The notes: a model not told the origin generated them from the letters alone. Shown: positions 57,364 through 64,000, numbered from the stretch's first letter. The stretch: DNA of 64,000 nucleotides from Phosphoribacter sp044220725 (GCA_044220725.1 JBGAQN010000004.1:44824-108823); one strand, 5' to 3'. Program-made: numbers and translations.

Positions 57364-58650
57364 GTGGCCAGCATCGAAGCAGTAGGCGCCCGCGAGATCC
57401 TCGACTCGCGTGGCAACCCGACCGTCGAGGTCGAGGTGCTCCTCGACGACGGCACCGTGGCCCGGGCGGCCGTCCCCTCGGGCGCGTCCACGGGTGCCTT
57501 CGAGGCCTATGAGAAGCGCGACGGCGACAAGAAGCGCTACCTGGGCAAGGGTGTCGAGAAGGCCGTCGACGCGGTCCTGGACGAGATCAACCCCAAGATC
57601 ATGGGCTTCGACGCCAGCGAGCAGCGGCTCATCGACGCCGAGATGCTCTCGATGGACGGCTCCAAGAACAAGGAAAACCTCGGCGCCAACGCCATCCTCG
57701 GCGTCTCGCTCGCGGTTGCTCGCGCGGCGGCCGACTCGGCCAACCTGCCGCTCTTCCGCTACGTCGGCGGCCCCAACGCGCACATCCTGCCGGTCCCGAT
57801 GATGAACATCCTCAACGGCGGGTCCCACGCGGACACCAACGTCGACATTCAGGAGTTCATGATTGCCCCGATCGGTGCGCCGTCCTTCAAGGAGGCGCTG
57901 CGCTGGGGTGCTGAGGTCTACCACATGCTCAAGAAGGTGCTCCACGACCGCGGGCTGTCCACCGGCCTCGGTGACGAGGGTGGCTTCGCGCCCAACCTCG
58001 AGAGCAACCGGGCCGCCCTGGACGTCATCATGGAGGCGATCGAGAAGGCCGGTTACACCCCGGGCAAGGACATCGCCCTGGCTCTGGACGTCGCCGCCAC
58101 CGAGTTCTACAAGGACGGCGCCTACCAGTTCGAGGGCGCCGCCAAGTCGGCCGCCGAGATGACCGCCTACTACGCCGAGCTGGTCGCGGCATACCCGTTG
58201 GTGTCCATCGAAGACCCGATGAGCGAAGAGGACTGGGAGGGCTGGAAGGCGATCACCGACGCCCTCGGGACCAAGGTCCAGCTCGTCGGCGACGACCTGT
58301 TCGTCACCAACCCCGAGCGGCTGCAGCGCGGCATCGACACCGCTACCGCCAACGCCCTGCTCGTCAAGGTCAACCAGATCGGCTCGCTCACCGAGACCCT
58401 CGATGCAGTCGACCTGGCCCACCGCAACGGTTACCGCTGCATGATGAGCCACCGTTCCGGCGAGACCGAGGACACGACGATCGCCGACCTGGCCGTCGCC
58501 ACCAACTGCGGCCAGATCAAGACCGGCGCCCCGGCCCGCTCCGAGCGGGTCGCGAAGTACAACCAGCTGCTGCGCATCGAGGAGGAGCTCGACGACGCTG
58601 CCGTGTATGCCGGTTCCGGCGCCTTCCCGCGTTTCGCTGCCAAGGCCTGA
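57364..58650 (+). CDS. eno: Enolase (phosphopyruvate hydratase)
   Basis: Enolase converts 2-phosphoglycerate to phosphoenolpyruvate in glycolysis. The 428-residue product is full length: IEAVGAREILDSRGNPTVEV at the N-terminus, SGASTGAFEAYEKRDGD, GDEGGFAPNLESN with the catalytic Glu, LALDVAATEFYKDG and SIEDPMSEEDWEGW for Mg ligands, then LLVKVNQIGSLTETLDAVDL with the catalytic Lys and MMSHRSGETEDTTIADLAVA. GTG start with TGGAGG 7 nt upstream. Codon use is strongly GC-ending, as in highly expressed genes. A TAGGGT at the end of mazG may give a separate promoter with a leader of about 85 nt. Confidence 0.97.
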   Translation: MASIEAVGAREILDSRGNPTVEVEVLLDDGTVARAAVPSGASTGAFEAYEKRDGDKKRYLGKGVEKAVDAVLDEINPKIMGFDASEQRLIDAEMLSMDGSKNKENLGANAILGVSLAVARAAADSANLPLFRYVGGPNAHILPVPMMNILNGGSHADTNVDIQEFMIAPIGAPSFKEALRWGAEVYHMLKKVLHDRGLSTGLGDEGGFAPNLESNRAALDVIMEAIEKAGYTPGKDIALALDVAATEFYKDGAYQFEGAAKSAAEMTAYYAELVAAYPLVSIEDPMSEEDWEGWKAITDALGTKVQLVGDDLFVTNPERLQRGIDTATANALLVKVNQIGSLTETLDAVDLAHRNGYRCMMSHRSGETEDTTIADLAVATNCGQIKTGAPARSERVAKYNQLLRIEEELDDAAVYAGSGAFPRFAAKA

Positions 58651-58670
58651 GCGGCGAAACAGGCACACTA

Positions 58671-58688
58671 GGGCGGTGAGGACCGCCC
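58671..58688 (+). terminator. Hairpin between eno and divIC
   Basis: GGGCGGT-GAGG-ACCGCCC forms a perfect 7-bp stem with a 4-nt loop, ending 4 nt before the divIC ATG. It could end eno transcripts or cover the ribosome binding site of divIC; the lack of a T run leaves this open. Confidence 0.4.
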
Positions 58689-58692
58689 GAGG

Positions 58693-59244
58693 ATGACGAG
58701 CACCGGTCGACGCGTCCCCGGGCGTCCCGGGTCGTCGGCCCCGTCGGGCCGTCGACCCGGGACGAGCCGTCCGGCCCCGGCTGCGCGGACCCGCGACGCC
58801 CTCCCCTCCGAGGAACGCCGGGGACCGGTCTGGTTGCGTTGGGCCATCCTTGGTGCCATTGCGCTCGTTTTGCTCGTGGCGATCGTCCCGACCGCTCGAT
58901 CGCTGGCCCGGCAACGCGCCGAGATCGACGCACTCCAGGTCAAGGTCACCGAGCAACAGGGTCATGTCGCCTCGCTGCAGGCCGAGCAAGAACGCTGGGC
59001 GGACCCGGCATACGTCGAGCAACAGGCCCGCGACCGGCTCAAGTTCGTCAAGGTCGGTGACCGGTCCTACACGGTCATCGACCCGGCCGAAGCAGCCCGG
59101 CCGACCGTCTCGGGGGCGGCCGTCGCCGCTCCGAAGGCCAACGGTTCGGCGCCCTGGTATGGCCAGATCTGGCAGTCGGTCCAGTTGGCCGACCGGCCGA
59201 CGGCCGGGATGCTCCCCGTCACCGGCCCCAGCCCAACTCCGTGA
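58693..59244 (+). CDS. divIC: Septum formation initiator (DivIC/FtsL-like)
   Basis: The 183-residue product has a long basic Pro/Arg-rich cytosolic N-terminus, one membrane helix (about 50-69, AILGAIALVLLVAIVPT) and an extracytoplasmic coiled coil (about 70-105; ARQRAEIDALQVKVTEQQGH). The family motif ADPAYVEQQARDRLKFVKVG follows. DivIC works with FtsL and FtsQ in the divisome. The gene between eno and DUF501-ppx is the standard actinobacterial position (Rv1024 in M. tuberculosis). The stop overlaps the next GTG by 4 bp. Confidence 0.9.
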   Translation: MTSTGRRVPGRPGSSAPSGRRPGTSRPAPAARTRDALPSEERRGPVWLRWAILGAIALVLLVAIVPTARSLARQRAEIDALQVKVTEQQGHVASLQAEQERWADPAYVEQQARDRLKFVKVGDRSYTVIDPAEAARPTVSGAAVAAPKANGSAPWYGQIWQSVQLADRPTAGMLPVTGPSPTP

Positions 59245-59807
59245 ACTCGCCCGACCACCCGGGTGGGGGCGCCCGTTTCGAGCCACCGGGTCCAGACGAT
59301 CTCGCGGCCGTCGCCGAGCAGCTTGGCCGGGCTCCCCGCGGTCTGGTCAGGGTTGCTCACCGATGTCCCTGCGGAGCCCCGGACGTCATCCAGACCGCGC
59401 CGCGGCTGCCCGACGGGACGCCCTTCCCGACGACCTACTACGCCACCTGTCCCCGGCTCACCGCGGCGCTGAGCACCCTGGAAACCCAAGGGGTGATGCG
59501 CCACATGCAGGCTCGATTGGCGACCGACCCCGACCTGGCCCGCGCCTACGCCCGAGCGCACGCGGCATACCTGGCCGATCGCGCCAGCCTGGCCCTTGGC
59601 CAGGTGCCGGAGATCGCGGGGGTGTCCGCCGGCGGGATGCCCGAGCGGGTCAAATGCCTGCACGTCCTTGTGGCGCACGCCCTGGCCGCCGGTCCTGGGG
59701 TGAACCCGTTCGGTGACGAGGCCCTGGCTCTGCTGGCCCCCTGGTGGGAGGGCGGCCCGTGTGCCGCCCGGGTGCCGCCCGCGCAGACGGCGCAGCCTGC
59801 GGGATGA
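59241..59807 (+). CDS. DUF501 family protein
   Basis: The 188-residue product matches the DUF501 pattern: DLAAVAEQLGRAPRGLVRVA, RCPCGAPDVIQTAPRLPDGT, FPTTYYATCPRLTAALSTLE, and a C-terminal GMPERVKCLHVLVAHALAAG followed by GVNPFGDEALALLAPWW. The conserved cysteines and histidines suggest metal or Fe-S binding, but the function is unknown. It is conserved next to divIC and ppx throughout actinobacteria. GTG start overlapping the divIC stop; ppx begins 12 bp later. Confidence 0.9.
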   Translation: MNSPDHPGGGARFEPPGPDDLAAVAEQLGRAPRGLVRVAHRCPCGAPDVIQTAPRLPDGTPFPTTYYATCPRLTAALSTLETQGVMRHMQARLATDPDLARAYARAHAAYLADRASLALGQVPEIAGVSAGGMPERVKCLHVLVAHALAAGPGVNPFGDEALALLAPWWEGGPCAARVPPAQTAQPAG

Positions 59808-59819
59808 AATAATCAGCCC

Positions 59820-60782
59820 ATGACGACCAGGGTTGGCGCAATTGACTGTGGGACCAACTCGCTGCGGCTGCTCATTGCCGATGTCGACGCCACGACCGGT
59901 GCTCTCACCGACGTGGTCCGCCGGATGGAGATCGTCCGGCTGGGGCATGGCGTCGACCAGACCGCAGAGCTGGCCCCGGAGGCCCTGGAACGCACCCTGG
60001 CGATGTCTCGCGAATACGCGGCCCAGTGCCGCGAGTATGCCGTCGAACAGATCCGCTTCGTCGCCACCTCGGCCACGCGCGACGCCCGCAACGCTGCGGA
60101 CTTTGTCGCCGGAGTGCAGGACGCCTTCGGCGACCTCGCGATCACCCCTGAAGTCATCAAGGGGGACGAGGAGGCGCGGCTGTCCTTTCTCGGTGCCACC
60201 GGGGACCTCGTCGCAGCGGGGGTGCCTGGGCCATTTCTCGTCGTGGACATCGGCGGCGGGTCGACCGAGTTCGTTCGCGGCACGACAAAGGTCGAGGCGG
60301 CTCGGTCGGTCGACATCGGCTGTGTCCGGATGACCGAACGCCATCTGCGCAGCGACCCTCCCACCGAGGTCGAGATCGGCCAAGCTGTCGCTGACATCGA
60401 TGCGGCCATCGATCGAGCCGTCGCGACCGTCGACCTGCGGCCCGTGCAGACGCTGGTTGGGCTGGCCGGCAGCGTGACCACGATCGCCGCGCATCTGCTC
60501 GGGCTGCCCCACTACGACCCGCAAGCCATCCACCTGTCTCGGGCGACACCGACCGCCGTCCAAGCCGCGTGCGCCGAGCTCGTCGCGATGACCAGGGCCG
60601 AACGGGCCGCGCAGGGCTACATGCACCCCGGACGGGTCGATGTCATCGGCGCTGGTGCCTTGGTCTGGTCCCGCGTCGTGGCCCGGGTGGTCCGGCATAC
60701 CGGGCTGGGCAACGATCTGGCCGTCATCACCTCCGAGCACGACATCCTCGACGGCATCGCCCTGTCCCTCGTCGGCCGCTGA
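59820..60782 (+). CDS. ppx: Exopolyphosphatase / Ppx-GppA phosphatase
   Basis: Ppx/GppA proteins of the ASKHA fold remove phosphate from polyphosphate or from pppGpp. The 320-residue product has VGAIDCGTNSLRLLIADVDA (phosphate-1 loop), IRFVATSATRDARNAADFVA, VVDIGGGSTEFVRGTTKVEA (phosphate-2 loop) and VGLAGSVTTIAAHLLGLPHY. It is the short actinobacterial form, lacking the C-terminal HD-like domain of E. coli Ppx, like the two M. tuberculosis proteins. The short distance to DUF501 suggests one operon; an A+T-rich stretch (AAATAAT) just before the ATG might add a promoter. Confidence 0.92.
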   Translation: MTTRVGAIDCGTNSLRLLIADVDATTGALTDVVRRMEIVRLGHGVDQTAELAPEALERTLAMSREYAAQCREYAVEQIRFVATSATRDARNAADFVAGVQDAFGDLAITPEVIKGDEEARLSFLGATGDLVAAGVPGPFLVVDIGGGSTEFVRGTTKVEAARSVDIGCVRMTERHLRSDPPTEVEIGQAVADIDAAIDRAVATVDLRPVQTLVGLAGSVTTIAAHLLGLPHYDPQAIHLSRATPTAVQAACAELVAMTRAERAAQGYMHPGRVDVIGAGALVWSRVVARVVRHTGLGNDLAVITSEHDILDGIALSLVGR

Positions 60783-60785
60783 GGC

Positions 60786-61604
60786 ATGTTCGCGTCGCCC
60801 GTGCCCGCGGGCGCCGGCTGGCCCGGAGACCCGGCGACGCGGCATACCCCCTGCGCCCGGTCCGCCGAGCAGGTGGCGACGCTGGCGGTGTCCGCCCGGT
60901 CGGTCGCCGCCCTGGATGCCCGGATCTCGGTATGCCGTGCCTGTCCACGCCTGGTCCACTGGCGCGAGCAGGTGGCTCGGGACAAGCGCGCGGCCTACGC
61001 GGGCCAGGCCTACTGGGGGCGGCCGGCGCCGGGCTTCGGTGCCCCGGCTCCGCGCGTGCTCGTCGTGGGGCTGGCGCCGGCCGCTCACGGGGCCAACCGC
61101 ACCGGCCGCGTGTTCACCGGCGACCGCAGCGGCGATTGGCTGTATGCCGCTCTGCACCGGGCCGGCTATGCCAGCCAAGCGTCGAGCACCCACGCGGGTG
61201 ACGGGATGACGCTGACGGGGGCGCGGATCGTGGCTGCCGTGCGCTGCGCCCCGCCCGGCAACCAGCCCTCGGTCGACGAGCGGGCGACCTGCGCGCCGTG
61301 GCTGGACCGCGATCTGGCGCTCGCCGCCCCGACCCTCGACGCAATTCTTGCGTTGGGCGGATTGGCTTGGGACGCAACGCTATCGGCGGCGCGGCGGGTC
61401 GGCTGGGAGGTGCCAGGCCGAAAGCCGCGGTTCGGCCATGCTCAGGTGGTCCGGCTGAGGAGTTCGCAGGGGCGCGCGGTCCGCCTGGTCGGGAGCTACC
61501 ACGTGAGCCAGCAGAACACCTTCACCGGCCGACTCACCGAGCCGATGCTCGACGCGGCGCTGGCTCTGCTGGTTGACGGCGACGACGACCGCGACCCGAC
61601 CTAG
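60786..61604 (+). CDS. Type-5 (UdgB-like) uracil-DNA glycosylase
   Basis: The enzyme removes uracil and some other deaminated bases from DNA. The 272-residue product has the Fe-S cysteine pair in ISVCRACPRLVHWREQVA, motif A VVGLAPAAHGANRTGRVFTG (Ala-rich version typical of family 5, lacking the usual catalytic Asp), GDWLYAALHRAGYASQ, VAAVRCAPPGNQPSVDE with another cysteine, and motif B VGSYHVSQQNTFTGRLT. It starts 3 bp after ppx, so it is probably co-transcribed. The N-terminal 30 residues are not conserved. Confidence 0.88.
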   Translation: MFASPVPAGAGWPGDPATRHTPCARSAEQVATLAVSARSVAALDARISVCRACPRLVHWREQVARDKRAAYAGQAYWGRPAPGFGAPAPRVLVVGLAPAAHGANRTGRVFTGDRSGDWLYAALHRAGYASQASSTHAGDGMTLTGARIVAAVRCAPPGNQPSVDERATCAPWLDRDLALAAPTLDAILALGGLAWDATLSAARRVGWEVPGRKPRFGHAQVVRLRSSQGRAVRLVGSYHVSQQNTFTGRLTEPMLDAALALLVDGDDDRDPT

Positions 61605-61610
61605 AGTGAA

Positions 61611-61646
61611 GCCGGTACGCCGGGCCGGTACGCCGGGCCGGTACGG
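61611..61646 (+). repeat. 13-bp tandem repeats before the ACT-domain gene
   Basis: The unit CGGGCCGGTACGC occurs at 61621-61633 and, as CGGGCCGGTACGG, at 61634-61646, with a partial first copy at 61611-61620 and a further GGCCGG just before the GTG. The repeats fill the leader between a TAGAGT box (61602-61607) and the start codon at 61654. Confidence 0.75.
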
Positions 61647-61653
61647 TAGGCCG

Positions 61654-62187
61654 GTGAGTAACCCATCCACACCCGTCCTGGCGGTCACCGTCCTCGGGGA
61701 CGACCGGCCGGGGATCGTTGCCGATGTCACCGCGGCCCTGGCCGGGCTGGGTGGCAACCTCGAAGACTCGACGATGACCTTGCTGCGGGGTCACTTCGCC
61801 ATGGTCGTGCTCGTGCGCACGCCTGCCCCGGTGGCTGCGGTCGAGGCCGCCTTGGCGCCAGTGGGCGAGGGCGGGATGCTCACCGTCGATGTCCGCGAGC
61901 TACGCGAGTCCGGTATGCCGGCCGCCCCCGGTGCCGCGTGGACACTGCGGGTGCATGGGGCCGACCGTCCCGGGATCGTCGCCGCGATCACCCAGGTGCT
62001 CGCCGCCCACGGCGGCAACATCGTCGACCTGGGCACCCGGCTCGGCTCGGATCTGTATGTCCTCATGGCCGAGGTCGAATTGCCCGACGGCGTGGATGCC
62101 GACGCGGTGACCGCGGATCTGCGGGCCGCGGCCGCCGCTGTCGGGGTGACGGTGGCGTTCGAGCCAGTGGACGACGAGGTGCTGTGA
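61654..62187 (+). CDS. Double-ACT-domain protein (GcvR-like)
   Basis: The 177-residue product consists of two ACT domains (about 7-85 and 95-172): VLAVTVLGDDRPGIVADVTA then GGNLEDSTMTLLRGHFAMVV, and WTLRVHGADRPGIVAAITQV then GGNIVDLGTRLGSDLYVLMA. DRPGIV is the ligand-binding loop in both. ACT pairs of this type bind amino acids and regulate partners, as in glycine-cleavage repressor; the partner here is unknown. The GTG at 61654 follows a short tandem-repeat leader; the longer frame upstream is the tail of the glycosylase gene region. The stop overlaps the def GTG. Confidence 0.87.
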   Translation: MSNPSTPVLAVTVLGDDRPGIVADVTAALAGLGGNLEDSTMTLLRGHFAMVVLVRTPAPVAAVEAALAPVGEGGMLTVDVRELRESGMPAAPGAAWTLRVHGADRPGIVAAITQVLAAHGGNIVDLGTRLGSDLYVLMAEVELPDGVDADAVTADLRAAAAAVGVTVAFEPVDDEVL

Positions 62188-62720
62188 GCCCGTTCGTCAT
62201 GCCCTCGCTGCCCGAGGGCCGAGTCCTTGATGTCGTCCGTTCGCCCGCACCGGTCTTGGCCACCCCCGGCGAGACGGTGGACCCTTCGGCCGCTGAGGTG
62301 GTTCAACTGGCCGCCGACCTGTTGGCCACCCAGGCGGTGTCGCCCGGCTGCGTGGGCCTGGCGGCTCAGCAGGTCGGGGTGGCCTGGCGGGTCTTCTCGG
62401 TCGACGTGACGGGCCACCCCAAGACTCGGATCTGCCATGGCGAGTTCGTCCTGTGCAACGCGACCGTCGAGGCGGCCAGCCGCAAGGAGAAGGGCCGCGA
62501 GGGGTGCATGTCGGTGCCCGACTTCACCGGCGACGTGGCGCGGGCCCGGCGGTTGGTGGTTCGGGGCCAGTTGCCGGTCACGGGGGAGTGGGTGACGATC
62601 GAGACGGATGCCTTCGAAGCCGTTTGCCTCCAGCACGAGATCGACCACACGGACGGCCTAGTGTTTCTTGACCGGGTCGCCGGGCCGGCCGCCGTCCACC
62701 CCAGGCGCACCTACCTCTGA
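62184..62720 (+). CDS. def: Peptide deformylase
   Basis: Def removes the formyl group from new proteins. The 178-residue product has the three metal-site motifs: GLAAQQVG (about 55-62), EGCMSVP (about 109-115; the Cys ligand) and QHEIDHTDG (about 151-159; HExxH). The AQQ in motif 1 and the M in motif 2 are variants of GxGLAAxQ and EGCLS, seen in type III and some actinobacterial deformylases, so this may be the secondary or specialised copy; no fmt gene is nearby. The GTG overlaps the ACT-gene stop by 4 bp. Confidence 0.85.
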   Translation: MSPFVMPSLPEGRVLDVVRSPAPVLATPGETVDPSAAEVVQLAADLLATQAVSPGCVGLAAQQVGVAWRVFSVDVTGHPKTRICHGEFVLCNATVEAASRKEKGREGCMSVPDFTGDVARARRLVVRGQLPVTGEWVTIETDAFEAVCLQHEIDHTDGLVFLDRVAGPAAVHPRRTYL

Positions 62721-62731
62721 CCCCCCGACTC

Positions 62732-62867
62732 TTCGAAAACCTCACACCCGCCGGTGTTGTATGCCGCCCAAGCCGGCCGGGGCCTCGAAAACCTCACACC
62801 CGCCGGCGTTGTCGGGGGATCTGGGCCAGCGCGGACACGATGTTGTCGGCGAGTGTGAGGTTTTCGG
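62732..62867. repeat. Three copies of a CGAAAACCTCACAC element, two direct and one inverted
   Basis: TCGAAAACCTCACACCCGCC occurs at 62733-62752 and again at 62785-62804, each followed by a GGxGTTGT. The reverse complement of a close variant (CGAAAACCTCACACTCGCCG) lies at 62847-62866. Copies 2 and 3 can pair into a hairpin with a stem of about 20 bp (one mismatch) and a 42-nt loop. It lies between def and the tRNA-Leu gene and could serve as a terminator or be a small dispersed intergenic element. Confidence 0.75.
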
Positions 62868-62884
62868 GCATGATCGGGGGCTTC

Positions 62885-62890
62885 TAGAGT
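62885..62890 (+). promoter_or_regulatory. Putative -10 box (TAGAGT) for tRNA-Leu
   Basis: TAGAGT ends 7 nt before the first base of the tRNA acceptor stem at 62898. The corresponding -35 position falls inside the third repeat copy (TTTTCGG), so the repeat borders or overlaps the promoter. Confidence 0.45.
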
Positions 62891-62897
62891 TGACCCT

Positions 62898-62971
62898 GCC
62901 CTCGTAGCCCAATCGGCAGAGGCAGGCGACTTAAAATCGCCGCAGTGCGAGTTCGAGTCTCGTCGGGGGCA
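62898..62971 (+). tRNA. tRNA with UAA anticodon (tRNA-Leu), short variable loop
   Basis: The acceptor stem GCCCTCG (62898-62904) pairs with CGGGGGC (62964-62970), with A as discriminator. The anticodon stem GGCGA/TCGCC holds the loop CTTAAAA with anticodon TAA (62932-62934). The T arm is GCGAG-TTCGAGT-CTCGT. The variable loop is only five bases (GCAGT) although bacterial tRNA-Leu normally has a long variable arm. It would read UUA codons. CCA is not fully encoded. Confidence 0.8.
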
Positions 62972-63082
62972 CCCGATTCGTAACCGTCCGGTGACCGGCA
63001 CGGGAGCGGGAACATCGCGCGGGCCCCATACGCTGTATCGACCACACGGACCCACACGGGCCCGACCCCCCATGGAGGACAG

Positions 63083-63961
63083 ATGGCCGGCAACAACCCG
63101 GTGTTCAGCAGGATCGAGAAGCAGCTTCGCGACGAGCGCGGGTATGCCGGGTTCGGACAACAGCGCGCCCCACAAGACGGCGCCCCGCACGCTTACCCCC
63201 AGGCGCAACCCGGCTACCACCCGCCCACGCCGATGTCCCCTGAGCACCTCGATGCGATGTATCAGCGGCCCAGCGCCGGCCCGCTGGACACCGGTCGGGT
63301 GACCTTCGACGACGTCATCATGAAGACCCTCACGCTATTCGCCCTCGTGATGGCGACGGCTGGCGTGACGTGGGCGTTGACCTCGGCCCAGCCGAGACTG
63401 ACAATGCCGATCTGGCTGACGGGCATGTTCGGTGGCCTGGTCCTCGGCCTGGTCATCAGCTTCATGAAGAAGGTGTCGGTGCCGCTCATCGTCACCTACT
63501 CGGTCCTCGAAGGTGCCTTCGTCGGGGCGTTCAGCCGGGTCATGGAGGGCTGGTACCCCGGGATCGTCATGACCGCAGTCGTCGCGACCATGGCAACGTT
63601 CGCCGGGATGCTCCTGGGCTACAAGACAGGCCTGATCAAGGTGACCTCCCGCTCCCGCCGGATTTTCGGCATGGCCGTCATGGGTTACCTGCTGTTCAGC
63701 CTCGTCAACGTCCTTGGGCTGTTCCTCGGTTGGACCTCCGGCTGGGGTTTCGGCGGCAGCGGCATGCTGGGCATCGGCATCTCGATCCTCGGCGTGGGCC
63801 TGGCGTCCTACTCGCTGGCCGTCGATTTCGACTCGGTCGAGCAGGGCATCCGCATGGGGGCCCCGGAGAAATACTCCTGGCTGTTCGCCCACGGCATCAT
63901 TGTTAGCCTGGTCTGGCTCTACATCGAGATCCTTCGTCTGCTCGCGCGCCTGCGCGATTGA
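63083..63961 (+). CDS. Bax inhibitor-1/YccA family membrane protein
   Basis: The 292-residue product has a Pro/Gln/Ala-rich cytosolic N-terminus (about 20-60) and seven membrane helices (from about residue 78). Family-like stretches are VTFDDVIMKTLTLFALVMAT, SFMKKVSVPLIVTYSVLEGA and FSRVMEGWYPGIVMTAVVAT, with the acidic pair near the end in AVDFDSVEQGIRMGAPEKYS. BI-1/YccA proteins of this YebE-like type are pH-sensitive ion-leak or membrane-stress proteins; the actinobacterial role is not settled. A strong GGAGGA lies 5 nt before the ATG. It is a single-gene unit; the last 39 bases of the window after it hold nothing I can identify. Confidence 0.9.
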   Translation: MAGNNPVFSRIEKQLRDERGYAGFGQQRAPQDGAPHAYPQAQPGYHPPTPMSPEHLDAMYQRPSAGPLDTGRVTFDDVIMKTLTLFALVMATAGVTWALTSAQPRLTMPIWLTGMFGGLVLGLVISFMKKVSVPLIVTYSVLEGAFVGAFSRVMEGWYPGIVMTAVVATMATFAGMLLGYKTGLIKVTSRSRRIFGMAVMGYLLFSLVNVLGLFLGWTSGWGFGGSGMLGIGISILGVGLASYSLAVDFDSVEQGIRMGAPEKYSWLFAHGIIVSLVWLYIEILRLLARLRD

Positions 63962-64000
63962 GCGGCTGATCGGCTGAGCGGCTGACCGGCATGTTCCCGG

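Larger units (their letters stand above)
382..63148. repeat. Dispersed 7-8-mer GGCATAC(C) / (G)GTATGCC
   Basis: The word GGCATAC or its complement GTATGCC occurs about 90 times by my count by eye, roughly equal on the two strands and in both coding and intergenic DNA. First copy 382-389, last 63141-63148. The preferred longer form is CGGCATACCG/CGGTATGCCG. It is sparse in 42.8-45.8 kb and 21.5-24.9 kb. Confidence 0.85.

Noticed and set aside
382..63148. GGCATAC word as FtsK-orienting (KOPS) or Chi sequence
   Set aside because: Those signals are strongly strand-biased along a replichore; here the two orientations are nearly equal.
382..63148. GGCATAC word as simple codon-pair preference for Ala-Tyr and Tyr-Ala
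   Set aside because: It also occurs in the other two reading frames (Arg-His-Thr, Gly-Ile-Pro, Gly-Met-Pro, Val-Cys) and between genes.
1..64000. CRISPR array, insertion sequence, prophage or integrase
   Set aside because: I saw no regularly spaced repeats of CRISPR size, no transposase or integrase motif and no attachment-site pair.

Overview
This window comes from a high-GC actinobacterium, most likely a member of the Micrococcales (an Intrasporangiaceae/Dermatophilaceae-like organism; this placement is inferred from gene order and codon style). GTG starts are common, genes are linked by ATGA/GTGA overlaps, and several -10 boxes of the form TANNNT sit 5-9 nt before a start codon, which suggests leaderless transcripts.

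The backbone is the conserved actinobacterial housekeeping block metG - tatD - rpfB - rsmA - ispE - (ABC-F) ... glmU - prs ... rplY - pth ... mfd - SurA-like lipoprotein - mazG - eno - divIC - DUF501 - ppx. It is followed by a type-5 uracil-DNA glycosylase, a double-ACT protein, peptide deformylase, a tRNA with anticodon UAA and a Bax-inhibitor-1 family membrane protein. M. tuberculosis has the same order (Rv1007c-Rv1026). Here the block is opened between prs and rplY (about 17.5-26.0 kb) and again between pth and mfd (about 27.5-52.2 kb) by surface-polysaccharide genes.

Region by region. 0-4.6 kb: the end of a PH-domain protein, a membrane protein, metG and tatD. 4.6-7.9 kb: rpfB, rsmA and ispE. 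7.9-13.7 kb: an ABC-F ATPase and a convergent MarR gene whose 3' ends look fused by a deletion, a large membrane-type ECF sigma factor with a poly-serine linker, a TetR regulator, a tRNA-Gln-like gene and a lipoprotein. 13.8-17.5 kb: a glycosyltransferase, glmU and prs. 17.5-26 kb: acyltransferase, polytopic membrane protein, glycosyltransferase, PglK/MsbA-like ABC exporter and a glycosyltransferase-methyltransferase fusion. 26-27.5 kb: rplY and pth. 27.5-30.3 kb: GT2, acyltransferase and a low-MW tyrosine phosphatase. 30.5-33.5 kb: a compact cassette of a Tat-secreted cysteine-rich protein, an HprK-like kinase fused to a PqqD-like domain, a nucleotidyltransferase and a stand-alone PqqD-like protein. 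33.5-52.2 kb: Wzc-like tyrosine autokinase, Wzy/O-antigen-ligase-like polymerase, WbaP-like initiating sugar transferase, many GT4/GT2 enzymes (two of them double fusions), an LCP ligase and a BNR-repeat membrane protein. 52.3-64 kb: the mfd-to-BI-1 housekeeping section.

Together the polysaccharide genes can start a lipid-linked glycan (sugar phosphotransferase), extend it (about 13 glycosyltransferase proteins), decorate it (two acyltransferases, one methyltransferase), polymerise it, control chain length by tyrosine phosphorylation and dephosphorylation, and attach it to peptidoglycan (LCP). No Wzx-type flippase is visible; the ABC exporter may fill that role.

The most striking sequence-level signal is a dispersed word, GGCATAC/GTATGCC. 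I counted about 90 copies by eye, balanced between strands, read in all three frames and often placed as close inverted pairs. A second signal is that all seven in-frame TTA codons I found by eye lie in polysaccharide genes, while the window carries a UAA-anticodon tRNA gene.
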